NCBI GenBank assembly: GCA_036267955.1
Contig: DATAVB010000046.1
Span: forward strand, 1-64,000
Reading direction: 5' to 3'
From: DATAVB01 sp036267955
GTDB taxonomy: Bacteria; Actinomycetota; Actinomycetes; Mycobacteriales; QHCD01
Length of the DNA: 64,000 nt
Each line of letters begins with the position of its first letter. Position 1 is the stretch's first letter. The position numbers and the translations under genes are program-made. This document shows, piece by piece, positions 1 through 8,767 of this stretch. The notes beneath the pieces are model-generated. The model was not told the DNA's origin. It was given only the letters and a program-made list of their open reading frames with translations, and made no database searches.

Positions 1-1
1 C

Positions 2-1003
2 GACTACGAAGACCCGGCCGGATACGAAGAGCCGGAGCACGCTCTGAATGGCTTGGCTGAGCCGCCCCCGCCGCGCAACGGCGAGGACTTCATCTACGCG
101 CCCTGGGAAACCCCACCCGGCAAGCGTCCGGTGCCGGCCAAGGTGCCGAAGACGGGCTGGCGCGGGGCGCTGTACGGGCTGTCCGGCAAGACCATCAACG
201 TCGGCATGTCGCCGGCGGAGTACGAGCTCGAGCAGCGGTTGCGGGTCATCCGCGCCCCGGTCTCCAGCCATTCGATCACCACCATGAACATCAAGGGTGG
301 CGCCGGTAAGACGACCACTGCCATGGCGTTGGGCACGGTGCTGGCGACCTACCGCCGGGACCGGTGCATCGGCATCGACGCCAACCCCGACCGCGGCAAC
401 CTGGCCCAGCGGGTCGGGCAGGAGCACACCTACACGATCCGCGACATGCTGGACAACCTGCACCAGATCACCGGTGACAATGCGCTGCGTCGCTACACCA
501 ACCAGGCGCCGTCCCGGTTCGAGGTCATCGCGGCGGACCGGGACCCGGTGAAGGCGCGAGCCTTCACCCCGGAGGAGTACCGCACCGTGCAGCAGGTGGT
601 GCGCGCGTTCCGGCAGGTGATCATCACCGACACCGGCATCGACCTCACCAACCCGGTCGTGGACGCCGTGCTGGAGTTGACCGACACCCTCGTCGTCGCC
701 GCGTCGACCGCGCAGGACGTCGCCGGCCTGGCCTGGGAGACGTTGGAGACGGTCGAGCACCGCGGATACCGCCGACTCGTCGAGAACGCGGTGGTGGCCA
801 TCGTGGACGAGTCCGGTCGCGACCAGGTGCCGATCTCCGCGCTGACCTCCGCCTTCCAGCAGAGGTGCGCCAACGTCGTGGTCATTCCACACGAGCGCAG
901 CCTCGTCGGCGGCGGCTGGTTCGACTGGGACGCGCTGTCCGGCCGGACGAAGCGGTCCTACCTCGAGCTGACGGCCAAGGTCGCCACGGGCTTCCGCCGC
1001 TGA
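2..1003 (+). CDS. MinD/ParA-like ATPase, 5' end outside the window
   Basis: A P-loop ATPase of the MinD/ParA/SIMIBI class. The deviant Walker A box (KGGAGKTT, around base 290-315) is followed by a switch-type IGIDANPD stretch and an IITDTG segment, as in MinD-like proteins. The acidic, proline-rich N-terminal part (PPPP, YAPWETPP) looks disordered. The frame is open without a stop to base 2, so the gene very likely begins upstream; an in-frame TTG at 53 is a possible but weak start with no clear ribosome site. In actinobacteria, MinD-like proteins with long Pro/acidic N-termini often sit in type VII secretion loci (EspI-like), but no ESX component lies inside this window, so that role is an inference from family habits. 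A chromosome-partition ParA is less likely because no parB follows. Family confidence is high; cellular role is unknown. Confidence 0.8.
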   Translation, partial: DYEDPAGYEEPEHALNGLAEPPPPRNGEDFIYAPWETPPGKRPVPAKVPKTGWRGALYGLSGKTINVGMSPAEYELEQRLRVIRAPVSSHSITTMNIKGGAGKTTTAMALGTVLATYRRDRCIGIDANPDRGNLAQRVGQEHTYTIRDMLDNLHQITGDNALRRYTNQAPSRFEVIAADRDPVKARAFTPEEYRTVQQVVRAFRQVIITDTGIDLTNPVVDAVLELTDTLVVAASTAQDVAGLAWETLETVEHRGYRRLVENAVVAIVDESGRDQVPISALTSAFQQRCANVVVIPHERSLVGGGWFDWDALSGRTKRSYLELTAKVATGFRR

Positions 1004-1190
1004 CGCTGCATGTGAGCCCGGCGACACCGCCGCCGATCCTCAGCGTTCTCACAGGGCGAAGTAGGCACGATCACACCCGGGAACCCGTGGTGCCGCCGAA
1101 TCGTACGTATCAGCAGCAGTGCGTGCTGTTCCTGTCACAACACTAGATATCACCTAACGCTGTCCACAGCCACCTCATGGGGGACCGTAG

Positions 1191-3350
1191 ATGTTTGCCC
1201 GACTTGGCCGAGCCGTCGTCGCCCACCCGTGGCGCGTGATCGGCGTCTGGATCGTGGCGGCGATCGCCATCATCGGCTTCTCGTCGAAACTCACCAGCAC
1301 CAGCCAGGAGAGCGACTTCCTGCCCAAGCACTACGAGTCGATCAAGGCGATCGATCTGCAGGACAAGGCCTTCCCGGCCGCGTTCACGCCGTCGGCGATC
1401 ATGGTCTTCCAACGGACGGACGGCGGGAAACTCACTGCCGCGGATTCGACGAAGGTCAACCAGATCGCGGCGCAGCTGCGAGACAAGCACATCAAATACG
1501 TGGAGAAGGTCCTGCCCGGCCCGGCCTCGCCCAACAAGGTTGTGCAGACGGTCGGCGTCCAGATGCCGGACCTCACCGGATCGTCCAGGGACGACAAGGT
1601 CATCGACTCGGTCAAGACATTGCGCGACGACGTCAAACCGATGTTGAACGGGACCAATCTCAAGGTCGGCACCACCGGATCGGTCGCCCAGAGCTACGAC
1701 CAGCAAAAGTCCGGGAACAGCGCCGACGCGATCATCTTCATCGCCACCATCGGCCTGATCCTGCTCCTGCTGCTGGTGATCTTCCGCAGTCCCATCATCG
1801 CGTTGCTACCGGTCGTCCTGATCGCGATCGTCTCCCAGATGGCCAACGGCCTGATCGCTGACATCAGCAAGGCCCTGGACCTGAAGACAGATCCGTCGAT
1901 CAGCCAGCTGCTGATCGTGGTGCTGTTCGGCATCGGCACCGACTACATCCTCTTCCTGATGTTCCGCTATCGAGAGCGGTTGCGGATGGGGGAGGACCCC
2001 AAGCAGGCCATGGTCTCCGCGGTCACCCGGGTCGGCGAGGCGATCGCCTCGGCCGCCGGCGTGGTCATCATCGCCTTCCTGGCCATGACGCTGTCGTCGC
2101 TGGCCTTCCTGCGGTCCATGGGCCCGGCCCTGGCCATCGCGGTGGCGGTCACCCTGCTGGCCGGCCTCACCCTGGTGCCGGCCGTGGTGTCGCTGCTCGG
2201 CACGAAGGTGTTCTGGCCGTCCAAGGCGTGGAAGAAGGAGCCGACCGGCGCCCGGTTCGCCGCGATCGGCGCGTCGATGCGGCGGCGTCCCGCGGTGTTC
2301 GCGGCCGTTGCCGGTGTGGTGATGGCGGCGCTGGCGCTCGGTGCCCTCAACTTCAATCCCACGTTCGACCTCGCCGCCGGCTCCACCTCCAAGACCGCGG
2401 AGTCCCAGGTGGCGCTGACGGATCTGGAGAAGGGGCTGCCCTCGGGCGCCACCGATCCGACGCACGTCTACCTGCACAGCAATTCCGGTCAGCTCGCCAA
2501 CGCCGCCCTGACCAGCTACGGCCAGCAGCTCAAGGGTGTCAGCGGCGTGGGCGAGGTCGCTGCGCCGGCCCTGTCCAAGGACAAGGCGACCGCCGACTAC
2601 ACGGTCACCCTCAAGAACGACCCGGCGTCCGACAAGGCGCTGGCGACGGTCAAGGGTCCGCTGCGAGATGCGGCGCATCGAGACGCTCCGGCCGGATCGA
2701 CCGCGCTGGTCGGCGGTACGACGTCGGTATACGTGGACATCCACGCGGCGATGAACCGGGACTATCTGGTCGTGTTCATCACCGCGGCCCTGCTGATCAT
2801 GCTGATCCTGGGGCTGCAGCTGCGCAGTCTGGTCGCTCCGTGGTACCTCATGGCCTCGGTCGGTCTCGGTTTCGCGGCCACCCTCGGCGCGACGACGCTG
2901 CTGTTCCAGAACATCCGCGGCGAGTCCGGCCTGATGTTCATGCTGCCGGTGATCATGTACATGTTCGTGGTCGCGCTGGGCACCGACTACAACATCCTGA
3001 TGGTGTCCAGGCTGCGCGAGGAGGCCCGCGAGGGCCGGTCTCCGCGGGAGGCGGCGGCGATCGCGGTCAAGCACGCCGGGCCGACGATCGCGGCGGCCGG
3101 GCTGATCCTGGCCGGGTCGTTCAGCTCGCTGTCGCTGGCCGGAAACTCGCTGCTGGCCGAGATGGGCTTCGCGCTCGGCTTCGGCATCGCGGTGTCGGCG
3201 TTCGTGATGGCGATGTTCTTCACACCCGCCCTCACCGCGCTGATCGGGCACCGCGCCTGGTGGCCAGGGCACGGTGATGAGCGGCGTACAGAAGGCGGCC
3301 GGCATCAGCCGGAGGCCGTCGTGCGGGAGCCGGTTTCCGACCTGCAGTAA
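1191..3350 (+). CDS. MMPL-family RND transporter
   Basis: A 719-residue export pump of the MMPL branch of the RND superfamily, which moves lipids or small hydrophobic molecules across the membrane using the proton gradient. It has the two-fold layout of the family: one N-terminal membrane segment, an extracytoplasmic domain (about residues 40-175), five clustered membrane segments, then a second copy of the same plan. Each half carries the conserved GTDY motif in the proton-relay helix (FGIGTDY near 240 and VALGTDY near 595). The ATG follows a GGGGGA ribosome site six bases upstream. The protein ends soon after the ALIGHRAWWPG segment and has no long C-terminal domain. It stands alone in its transcript, closed by a strong hairpin. 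Substrate cannot be told from sequence. Confidence 0.9.
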   Translation: MFARLGRAVVAHPWRVIGVWIVAAIAIIGFSSKLTSTSQESDFLPKHYESIKAIDLQDKAFPAAFTPSAIMVFQRTDGGKLTAADSTKVNQIAAQLRDKHIKYVEKVLPGPASPNKVVQTVGVQMPDLTGSSRDDKVIDSVKTLRDDVKPMLNGTNLKVGTTGSVAQSYDQQKSGNSADAIIFIATIGLILLLLLVIFRSPIIALLPVVLIAIVSQMANGLIADISKALDLKTDPSISQLLIVVLFGIGTDYILFLMFRYRERLRMGEDPKQAMVSAVTRVGEAIASAAGVVIIAFLAMTLSSLAFLRSMGPALAIAVAVTLLAGLTLVPAVVSLLGTKVFWPSKAWKKEPTGARFAAIGASMRRRPAVFAAVAGVVMAALALGALNFNPTFDLAAGSTSKTAESQVALTDLEKGLPSGATDPTHVYLHSNSGQLANAALTSYGQQLKGVSGVGEVAAPALSKDKATADYTVTLKNDPASDKALATVKGPLRDAAHRDAPAGSTALVGGTTSVYVDIHAAMNRDYLVVFITAALLIMLILGLQLRSLVAPWYLMASVGLGFAATLGATTLLFQNIRGESGLMFMLPVIMYMFVVALGTDYNILMVSRLREEAREGRSPREAAAIAVKHAGPTIAAAGLILAGSFSSLSLAGNSLLAEMGFALGFGIAVSAFVMAMFFTPALTALIGHRAWWPGHGDERRTEGGRHQPEAVVREPVSDLQ

Positions 3351-3365
3351 TACCGGGATAACAAA

Positions 3366-3404
3366 GCCCGCCCGGCGCGCCCGACACAGGCGCGCCGGGC
3401 GGGC
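3366..3404. terminator. perfect 16-bp GC hairpin after the MMPL gene
   Basis: Bases 3366-3381 and 3389-3404 are exact reverse complements, separated by a 7-base loop, 15 bases after the MMPL stop. Only a short pyrimidine tract follows, so it resembles the U-poor terminators common in actinobacteria. The symmetry would let it act on both strands. Confidence 0.85.
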
Positions 3405-3476
3405 TCTCTATTGTCGACATCTGGTGAGCTGCTGGCGGATTCGCCCCGGCAGCGCCAATCCGGAGGTGTGGCAGTA

Positions 3477-4760
3477 ATGAGGGATGGCGCCCGAGCGAGT
3501 CGGCGGGATTTCCTGCGCGGCACCGGCGGTCTGGCCATGCTCGGCGCACTCGCCGCCTGCGGCTCCAACCACGGTGGCGCCTCCGGGGCGTCCGGCGGCG
3601 GTCTGGCGCAGTGGTACCACGCGTACGGAGAGAAGGGCACCGAGCAGGCGGCCAAACGGTACGCGGCGGCGTACCCCAAGGCCAAGGTGTCGGTCCGGTG
3701 GATCCCCGGCCAGTACGTCACCGCGCTGTCCTCCGGCCTGCTCGGCAGCTCCGGCCCGGATGTCTTCGAGGACCAGTTGAACGTCGAGCTGGTGCATTCC
3801 AAGGAGGTCATCCCGCTCGACGACGTGCTCGGCATGGCCAAGAGCGACTTCGTCGACGCGGCGCTGGCCACCAACACCGTCGACGGACGCGTCTACGGCA
3901 TTCCGATGGTCGAGGACATGCAGCTGCTCTACTACCGCAAGAGCCTGCTGAAGAAGGCCAGGGTGGCGCCGCCGACGACGCTCGACGAGCTCGCGGAGGT
4001 GGCCAAGGCGCTCACCACCAAGGACGTGAAGGGCCTGTTCCTCGGCAACTTCGTCGACAGCGACGGCAGCGGCAACATCACGCCGCTCGGCGGGCCGCTG
4101 TTGTGGTCGGCCGGCCTGGATCTGCTCTCCACCGATGGCGGCTCGGCCGGATTCGACGACCCGCGCGCGGGCGCGGCGATCGACAAGCTGCGATCGTTGT
4201 ACGGCAGTGGTCACCTGCTGCTGGGTGCGCCGACCGACTGGTCCGACCCGTCGGCGTTCACGCAGGGCCTGGCCGCCATGCAGTGGAGCGGGCTGTGGGC
4301 GATGCCGGCGGTGCTGGCCAAGTTCGGTGACGACTTCGGCGTGCTGCCGTTCCCGAAGCTGGACGGCAAGGGTGAGGTGTCCGTGCCGATCGGGACCTAC
4401 GCTGCGATGGTGAACGCGAAGAGCGAGCACCAGGACGAGGCCAAGGACTTCATCAAGTGGCTGTGGGTCGACAAGACCGACTACCAAGAGGACTTCAACC
4501 TCAACTACGGTTTCCACCTGCCGCCACGCAAGAGCATCGCGGCCCAGGCGAGCAAGCTCAAGACCGGCCCGGCCGCCGACGCCGTCTCCTATTCCACCCA
4601 GCACGGCCATCCAGCCTCGCCTCCACTGTGGACGCCGGTGATGAGCACGGCCTACCAGGGCGCGTTGACCAACATCATCAAGAAGAACAAGGACTCAGGT
4701 CAGGAGTTGGCCACGGCCGCCGCGACCGTGCAGAAGGAACTCGAGCGGATCGCCAAATAG
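3477..4760 (+). CDS. Sugar ABC transporter substrate-binding lipoprotein (SBP1)
   Basis: A 427-residue binding protein of the CUT1 (family 1 extracellular solute-binding) type that captures an oligosaccharide outside the membrane. The ATG at 3477 follows GGAGG at 3462; an earlier in-frame TTG at 3411 lies beside the hairpin and is not supported. The N-terminus has a twin-arginine motif (SRRDFLRG) and a lipobox ending in LAAC, so it is probably Tat-exported and lipid-anchored. It is clearly paralogous to the binding protein at 35244: both share QWYH.YGEKGTEQAAK, LVHSK and LNYGFH.PPRKS blocks. Unlike that copy, no permease directly follows; the next gene is a second, dissimilar binding protein 353 bases away. 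It may be an orphan receptor feeding another permease. Confidence 0.9.
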   Translation: MRDGARASRRDFLRGTGGLAMLGALAACGSNHGGASGASGGGLAQWYHAYGEKGTEQAAKRYAAAYPKAKVSVRWIPGQYVTALSSGLLGSSGPDVFEDQLNVELVHSKEVIPLDDVLGMAKSDFVDAALATNTVDGRVYGIPMVEDMQLLYYRKSLLKKARVAPPTTLDELAEVAKALTTKDVKGLFLGNFVDSDGSGNITPLGGPLLWSAGLDLLSTDGGSAGFDDPRAGAAIDKLRSLYGSGHLLLGAPTDWSDPSAFTQGLAAMQWSGLWAMPAVLAKFGDDFGVLPFPKLDGKGEVSVPIGTYAAMVNAKSEHQDEAKDFIKWLWVDKTDYQEDFNLNYGFHLPPRKSIAAQASKLKTGPAADAVSYSTQHGHPASPPLWTPVMSTAYQGALTNIIKKNKDSGQELATAAATVQKELERIAK

Positions 4761-5113
4761 CGGCAACCGGGCCTGCGGGAACGGTCGCACAATTGTCTGC
4801 GGAATTGTCCGGCCGACGAAGCGGCAATTAGCTCGACCTTCGGGCTGTGGTAACACGACGGTATTCCGAATGTTCTTCCCTCGGTATTCCGAATGATCGG
4901 CCCACTCGATGCATCGCGTATTCGCAACGATGCGGGAACACATCCTTGACGGGTCGGATTCGGGCCGCATATTCTGCCGTCTGCAAGGCGGCCGGGGTTG
5001 CGAAATCTTTCGGAACCATATCGACGATAAACGTCCGCCTATGCGGTTGATCGAGTCCGTGGACAAGCTTACGGCAACGCACCGGGACCTAATCGCGCAG
5101 AGATGGGAGCCCA
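4761..5113. promoter_or_regulatory. 353-bp intergenic region with paired direct repeats
   Basis: No convincing gene is seen here, and the base composition is visibly lower in GC than the flanks. GGTATTCCGAATG occurs twice, at 4860-4872 and 4883-4895, a start-to-start spacing of 23 bases (about two helical turns). AATTGTC also occurs twice, at 4791-4797 and 4803-4809 (spacing 12). These look like regulator sites controlling the binding-protein/permease pair that starts at 5114. The regulator is not identifiable; the sites differ from the LacI-type palindrome at 33651. Confidence 0.45.
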
Positions 5114-6568
5114 ATGGAGCATAACGACGCCCTGAGTCGGCGGCGACTCCTGGCCCATGCGGGCCTGATCGGCACAGCGCTGGCTTTGCCGGGGCTGGCC
5201 GGCTGCGGCGGCGGCAGTTCGAGCGGTTCGACACCGCAGCCCAGCTTCGGAAAAGTACCCGCCGGTCTGGTCAGCGCGGCCAAGAAGACATCGAACAAGA
5301 AGTTGTCCGTGCTGTCGCAACAGCAGTATCTGAAGTCAACGGATACCGCGATTGACGAGGCATACAAGGCGTTCGCGAAACAGACCGGTGTCACCATCAC
5401 GAACGCGGGCGTCAACGGTGATGCGGGAAACCTGGTCGCCAAACAGGACGCGGCGGTGAAGGCGCACAACGTGCAGGACATGGCCTTCGTCACCGCGTCG
5501 CGCTTCGTTCCGCAACTCCACGAACTCGACGACATCGTCGACGTCTCGGATGTTGTTGCCGCTATGCAACAAAAGTACGGCGCACCCACGGGTATTGCCG
5601 AAGAGGTGCTGAAGCTCGACGGAAAATGGTGGGGAATACCGTTCTACACCATCGGTGCGGGCATCTTTCTGCGCAAGGACTGGTTGTCGGCCAAGGGAAT
5701 CAAGAGTGCCGATCTGACGACCTGGGAGAATGCACGCGACGCCGCCCTGGAGATCTCCGACCCCTCGAAGAACCAGTACGGCTGGGGTGTCACGGTCAAC
5801 CGCGGCGGGGACGCGAACGGGTTCATCGAAGGCGTGATCAACACGTACGGCGGTGCCATCAACGCCGACGACGGGCGGAAGGTCATTTTCGATTCGCCCG
5901 AGACGATCGACGCGGTGAGCTGGATTTCCGATATCTTCACCAACAAGAAGTACAAGAATATGCTCCCGCCGGGCATTCTGAGCTGGACGGACACCGGTAA
6001 CAACGAGGCCTGGCTGGCCGGCACGGTCGGCATAACGCTGAACCAGGCCAGCCTCTACGCGCAATCGAAGGACACCAAGAACCCGATCTACGGCAAGACC
6101 GCCGTGGTGCCGGGATTCGCCGGTCCGGCCACCAAGACGAATCTGACCACGGCCGATCTGTCGGCATTCGTGATCTTCAAGAACGGCAAGAATCCGGAGC
6201 TCGGCAAACTCGTCGCCCAGTACATGGCGACGGGCGACACCTTCCTGTCGCTGGTCAAGCGGGCGGGTGCCGGCCTGGTCCTGCCGGCCTGGGACAAGGT
6301 CTGGACCTCGGATCCGTACTATCTCAACGGCGACCCGATCTACAAGGCCACCCACGAGACGGTCACGAAAAAGCTGCCGCTGCCGACCTCGACCGGACTG
6401 CATTTCCCGCAGACCGCGAGCGCCGGGCGGAACGCGGTGCTGCAGGCCTACATTCTCACCGACATGCTCGGGCAGATGGTCCAGAAGGGTCAGAGCGCGA
6501 AGGACGCGGTGAAGACCGCCAACAAGCGAATTATCCAGACCTTCGAGCAACTCGGCATCAAGCAGTGA
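5114..6568 (+). CDS. Sugar ABC transporter substrate-binding lipoprotein (SBP2)
   Basis: A 484-residue family 1 extracellular solute-binding protein. The ATG follows GGGAG by five bases. The N-terminus (LSRRRLLAHAG, then LAGCGGG) indicates a lipoprotein signal, possibly Tat-dependent because of the consecutive arginines. The remainder shows the usual two-lobe composition with the WWGIPFYT and Q.GW-type stretches of CUT1 receptors. It differs strongly from SBP1 and SBP3, so it should bind a different ligand. Its TGA overlaps the GTG of the fused permease by four bases (GTGA), so the two are translationally coupled and form one importer. No ATPase gene follows. Confidence 0.88.
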   Translation: MEHNDALSRRRLLAHAGLIGTALALPGLAGCGGGSSSGSTPQPSFGKVPAGLVSAAKKTSNKKLSVLSQQQYLKSTDTAIDEAYKAFAKQTGVTITNAGVNGDAGNLVAKQDAAVKAHNVQDMAFVTASRFVPQLHELDDIVDVSDVVAAMQQKYGAPTGIAEEVLKLDGKWWGIPFYTIGAGIFLRKDWLSAKGIKSADLTTWENARDAALEISDPSKNQYGWGVTVNRGGDANGFIEGVINTYGGAINADDGRKVIFDSPETIDAVSWISDIFTNKKYKNMLPPGILSWTDTGNNEAWLAGTVGITLNQASLYAQSKDTKNPIYGKTAVVPGFAGPATKTNLTTADLSAFVIFKNGKNPELGKLVAQYMATGDTFLSLVKRAGAGLVLPAWDKVWTSDPYYLNGDPIYKATHETVTKKLPLPTSTGLHFPQTASAGRNAVLQAYILTDMLGQMVQKGQSAKDAVKTANKRIIQTFEQLGIKQ

Positions 6569-8562
6569 CGCTGCTGCGCGACAGGCCTCGCACGGAGCGG
6601 ACGCCGGGCCGGCGTCCGCTGACCGTCCGGCGGGTATTCGGCGCGGACTGGCGCGAGGGTTACCTGTTTGTCGGGCCGATGGTCCTGTTGATGGTCGGCC
6701 TGGTCGCGTTTCCGTTCATCGACGCCATCCGGCTGAGCTTCACCGCGCGGCACGGCAGCTCGAACGTGTTCGTCGGCTGGGACGACTACCGGCGGCTGTG
6801 GGGCGACTCGTTCTTCCGCACGGCCCTGAAGAACACGGTGGTCTTCACTGCCTATTCCGAGATTTTCAAGGTGACGCTCGGGTTGATGGCCGCGCTGCTC
6901 CTGCACCACCTGCGTCGGTGGCGCGGCCTGGCGACCGGTCTCGTGCTGCTGCCGTGGATCATTCCCACCGTCGTGACCGCGGTGAGCTGGCGGTCCATCT
7001 TCGACCCGCTGTTCGGCAGCCTGAATTACACGCTCAACGAATTACACCTCGGCCCGTTGCTGCAGAAGGTGCATCTCGTACAGCAGTGGCCCGCGGCCTG
7101 GCTCGGTGATCCGCACCTGGCGATGCCCGCAGTCATCATGGTGAATGTGTGGAAGGGAATTCCCTTCTTCACGATCAACTTTCTCGCCGGCCTGAAGGTG
7201 ATTGACTCGCAGCTCTACGAGGCGGCGGCGGTCGACGGCGCCACGGCGTGGAGACGCTTCCTGAACGTCACGCTGCCCGGGCTGCGCTATGTGCTTCTGG
7301 TCAGCACGCTGCTGTCCACGATGTGGACGTTCAACAATTTCGACGTGGTGTGGCTGCTGACCCAGGGCGGGCCGGGCAGTTCGACCGCGATGTACACCCT
7401 CTACGCCTACCAACAGGCGATTGAACAATTGCAGCCCGGACTGGGGTCGGCCGCGGCGATCATGTTGTTGCCGATCTCGGCGATGCTGATCTTCGCCGCC
7501 GCACGGTATCTGCGGCCCGGCGGTATTTCCGGCCAGAGCCGGACCGACCGTTTCTTCGACCGGTACGGCACCGCTCTGCTGGGTGGTCTGTTGGCCGTCG
7601 TCGTGGGCCTGCTTGTCTGGATCGACAGCGGCCTGTTCGTCCGAGCGGTGGCCGTGCTGGCGGTCCTCATCGGAGTCGGCGTCCTGCTCGGCCGTGGCTG
7701 GGAATTCCTGGCGTCGCTGGGGGACCGCAGAAGGTCCGGCGGTCTGCCCGCGCGGGTGCCGATCTGGGTCGGCATGGCGGCGCTGCTGTGTTTCGTCCTC
7801 GCGCCGCTCTACTGGATCGTGGTGACCGCGTTCAAGCCGGACCTGCAGATCACCACTCGGACCAGCCTGCTCTGGCCGTCGCCGTGGACGTTGGACCAGT
7901 TCCGCAACCTGTTCTCGGCCAACCCGTTCGGCATCTGGTTCCGCAACACCCTCATCGTGGCCGGGGTGTCGACGGTGGTCGCCGTGGTGCTCGCCGCGCT
8001 CGCCGCCTATGCGTTGGCCCGGCTGCGGTTCCGCGGCGGGCGGTCGCTGAGCGGTTCGGTGCTGCTGACGTACATGATGCCGGGCTCGCTGCTCTTCATC
8101 CCGCTGTACGCGATCCTGAGCAAGTTGCACGTGATCGACAGCCTGTGGGCGTTGATCATCGCCTACCCGACGTTCACCCTCCCGTTCGCGTGCTGGTTCC
8201 TGATGGGCTACTTCCGTGGCATCCCGGCCGAATTGGAGGAGGCCGCGATGACCGACGGCGCGACCCGGATCCAGGCGTTCACCCGGGTCATCGTGCCGCT
8301 GGTTCGACCGGCCCTGCTGGCCATCGCGCTGTTCACCCTCACCAACGCCTGGAACGAGTTCCTGCTGGCCTTCGTGTTCATCACCAACGACGGATCGAAG
8401 ACGCTCCCGCTGGGGATGCAGTCGATGATCGTCGGCGACGTCGTGCCGTGGGGGCAGCTCGCGGCGGCCTCGATCATCATCAGCGTGCCGGTCGTCGTGG
8501 CGTACGGCTATGCCCAGCGTTTCCTGGTTGAGGGACTGGCCGCCGGAGCGGTCAAGGGCTGA
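6565..8562 (+). CDS. Fused MalF-MalG type ABC sugar permease
   Basis: A single 665-residue protein holding both permease halves of a carbohydrate importer. Residues about 20-320 match a MalF-type permease and contain the ATPase-docking EAA loop EAAAVDGATAWRRFLNVTLP. Residues about 400-665 match a MalG-type permease and contain a second EAA loop, EEAAMTDGATRIQAFTRVIVP in part. Between them lie two extra hydrophobic helices (about 330-375), giving roughly 14 membrane segments; an added pair keeps both halves in the same orientation. In most CUT1 systems the halves are separate proteins. There is no stop or frameshift at the junction, so this is a real fusion and not an assembly break. The GTG start overlaps the SBP2 stop. 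The ATPase must be encoded elsewhere, probably a shared MsiK-like protein. Confidence 0.9.
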   Translation: MTLLRDRPRTERTPGRRPLTVRRVFGADWREGYLFVGPMVLLMVGLVAFPFIDAIRLSFTARHGSSNVFVGWDDYRRLWGDSFFRTALKNTVVFTAYSEIFKVTLGLMAALLLHHLRRWRGLATGLVLLPWIIPTVVTAVSWRSIFDPLFGSLNYTLNELHLGPLLQKVHLVQQWPAAWLGDPHLAMPAVIMVNVWKGIPFFTINFLAGLKVIDSQLYEAAAVDGATAWRRFLNVTLPGLRYVLLVSTLLSTMWTFNNFDVVWLLTQGGPGSSTAMYTLYAYQQAIEQLQPGLGSAAAIMLLPISAMLIFAAARYLRPGGISGQSRTDRFFDRYGTALLGGLLAVVVGLLVWIDSGLFVRAVAVLAVLIGVGVLLGRGWEFLASLGDRRRSGGLPARVPIWVGMAALLCFVLAPLYWIVVTAFKPDLQITTRTSLLWPSPWTLDQFRNLFSANPFGIWFRNTLIVAGVSTVVAVVLAALAAYALARLRFRGGRSLSGSVLLTYMMPGSLLFIPLYAILSKLHVIDSLWALIIAYPTFTLPFACWFLMGYFRGIPAELEEAAMTDGATRIQAFTRVIVPLVRPALLAIALFTLTNAWNEFLLAFVFITNDGSKTLPLGMQSMIVGDVVPWGQLAAASIIISVPVVVAYGYAQRFLVEGLAAGAVKG

Positions 8563-8581
8563 GGTGGCCGCGCCCCAACCC

Positions 8582-8657
8582 GCGGTGATCATGAAATTTC
8601 CGACGCGAGCGCCGGCGTGTCGTCGGCGTGTCGCGCCGAAATCTTCATGATCACGGC
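8582..8657. terminator. GATCATG hairpin, copy A
   Basis: GTGATCATGAA at 8585-8595 pairs with its reverse complement at 8644-8654, and pairing continues imperfectly inward. It begins 22 bases after the fused-permease stop. The loop side contains the 12-mer at 8624-8635 that recurs in copy B (11457-11468). It probably acts as a transcription terminator, and belongs to a three-member family in this window (see copies B and C). Confidence 0.7.
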
Positions 8658-8767
8658 GTGGATTGAGCCCTCACTGGCGCACCATCGATCACACCAGGCA
8701 CAATGGGCGCACGGTACTTCCGGTCGAGGTCGCTGGGGAAGGCGTCCCTCGTCGAATGGAGGTCACC

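Noticed and set aside
1806..3305. Long open frame antisense to the MMPL gene
   Set aside because: Arg/His/Gln-rich product with no domain; a mirror of GC-rich codon bias in the real gene.
4909..5124. Open frame of 71 codons in the gap before SBP2
   Set aside because: No ribosome site, composition unlike coding DNA here, and it runs into the start of the binding-protein gene in another frame.
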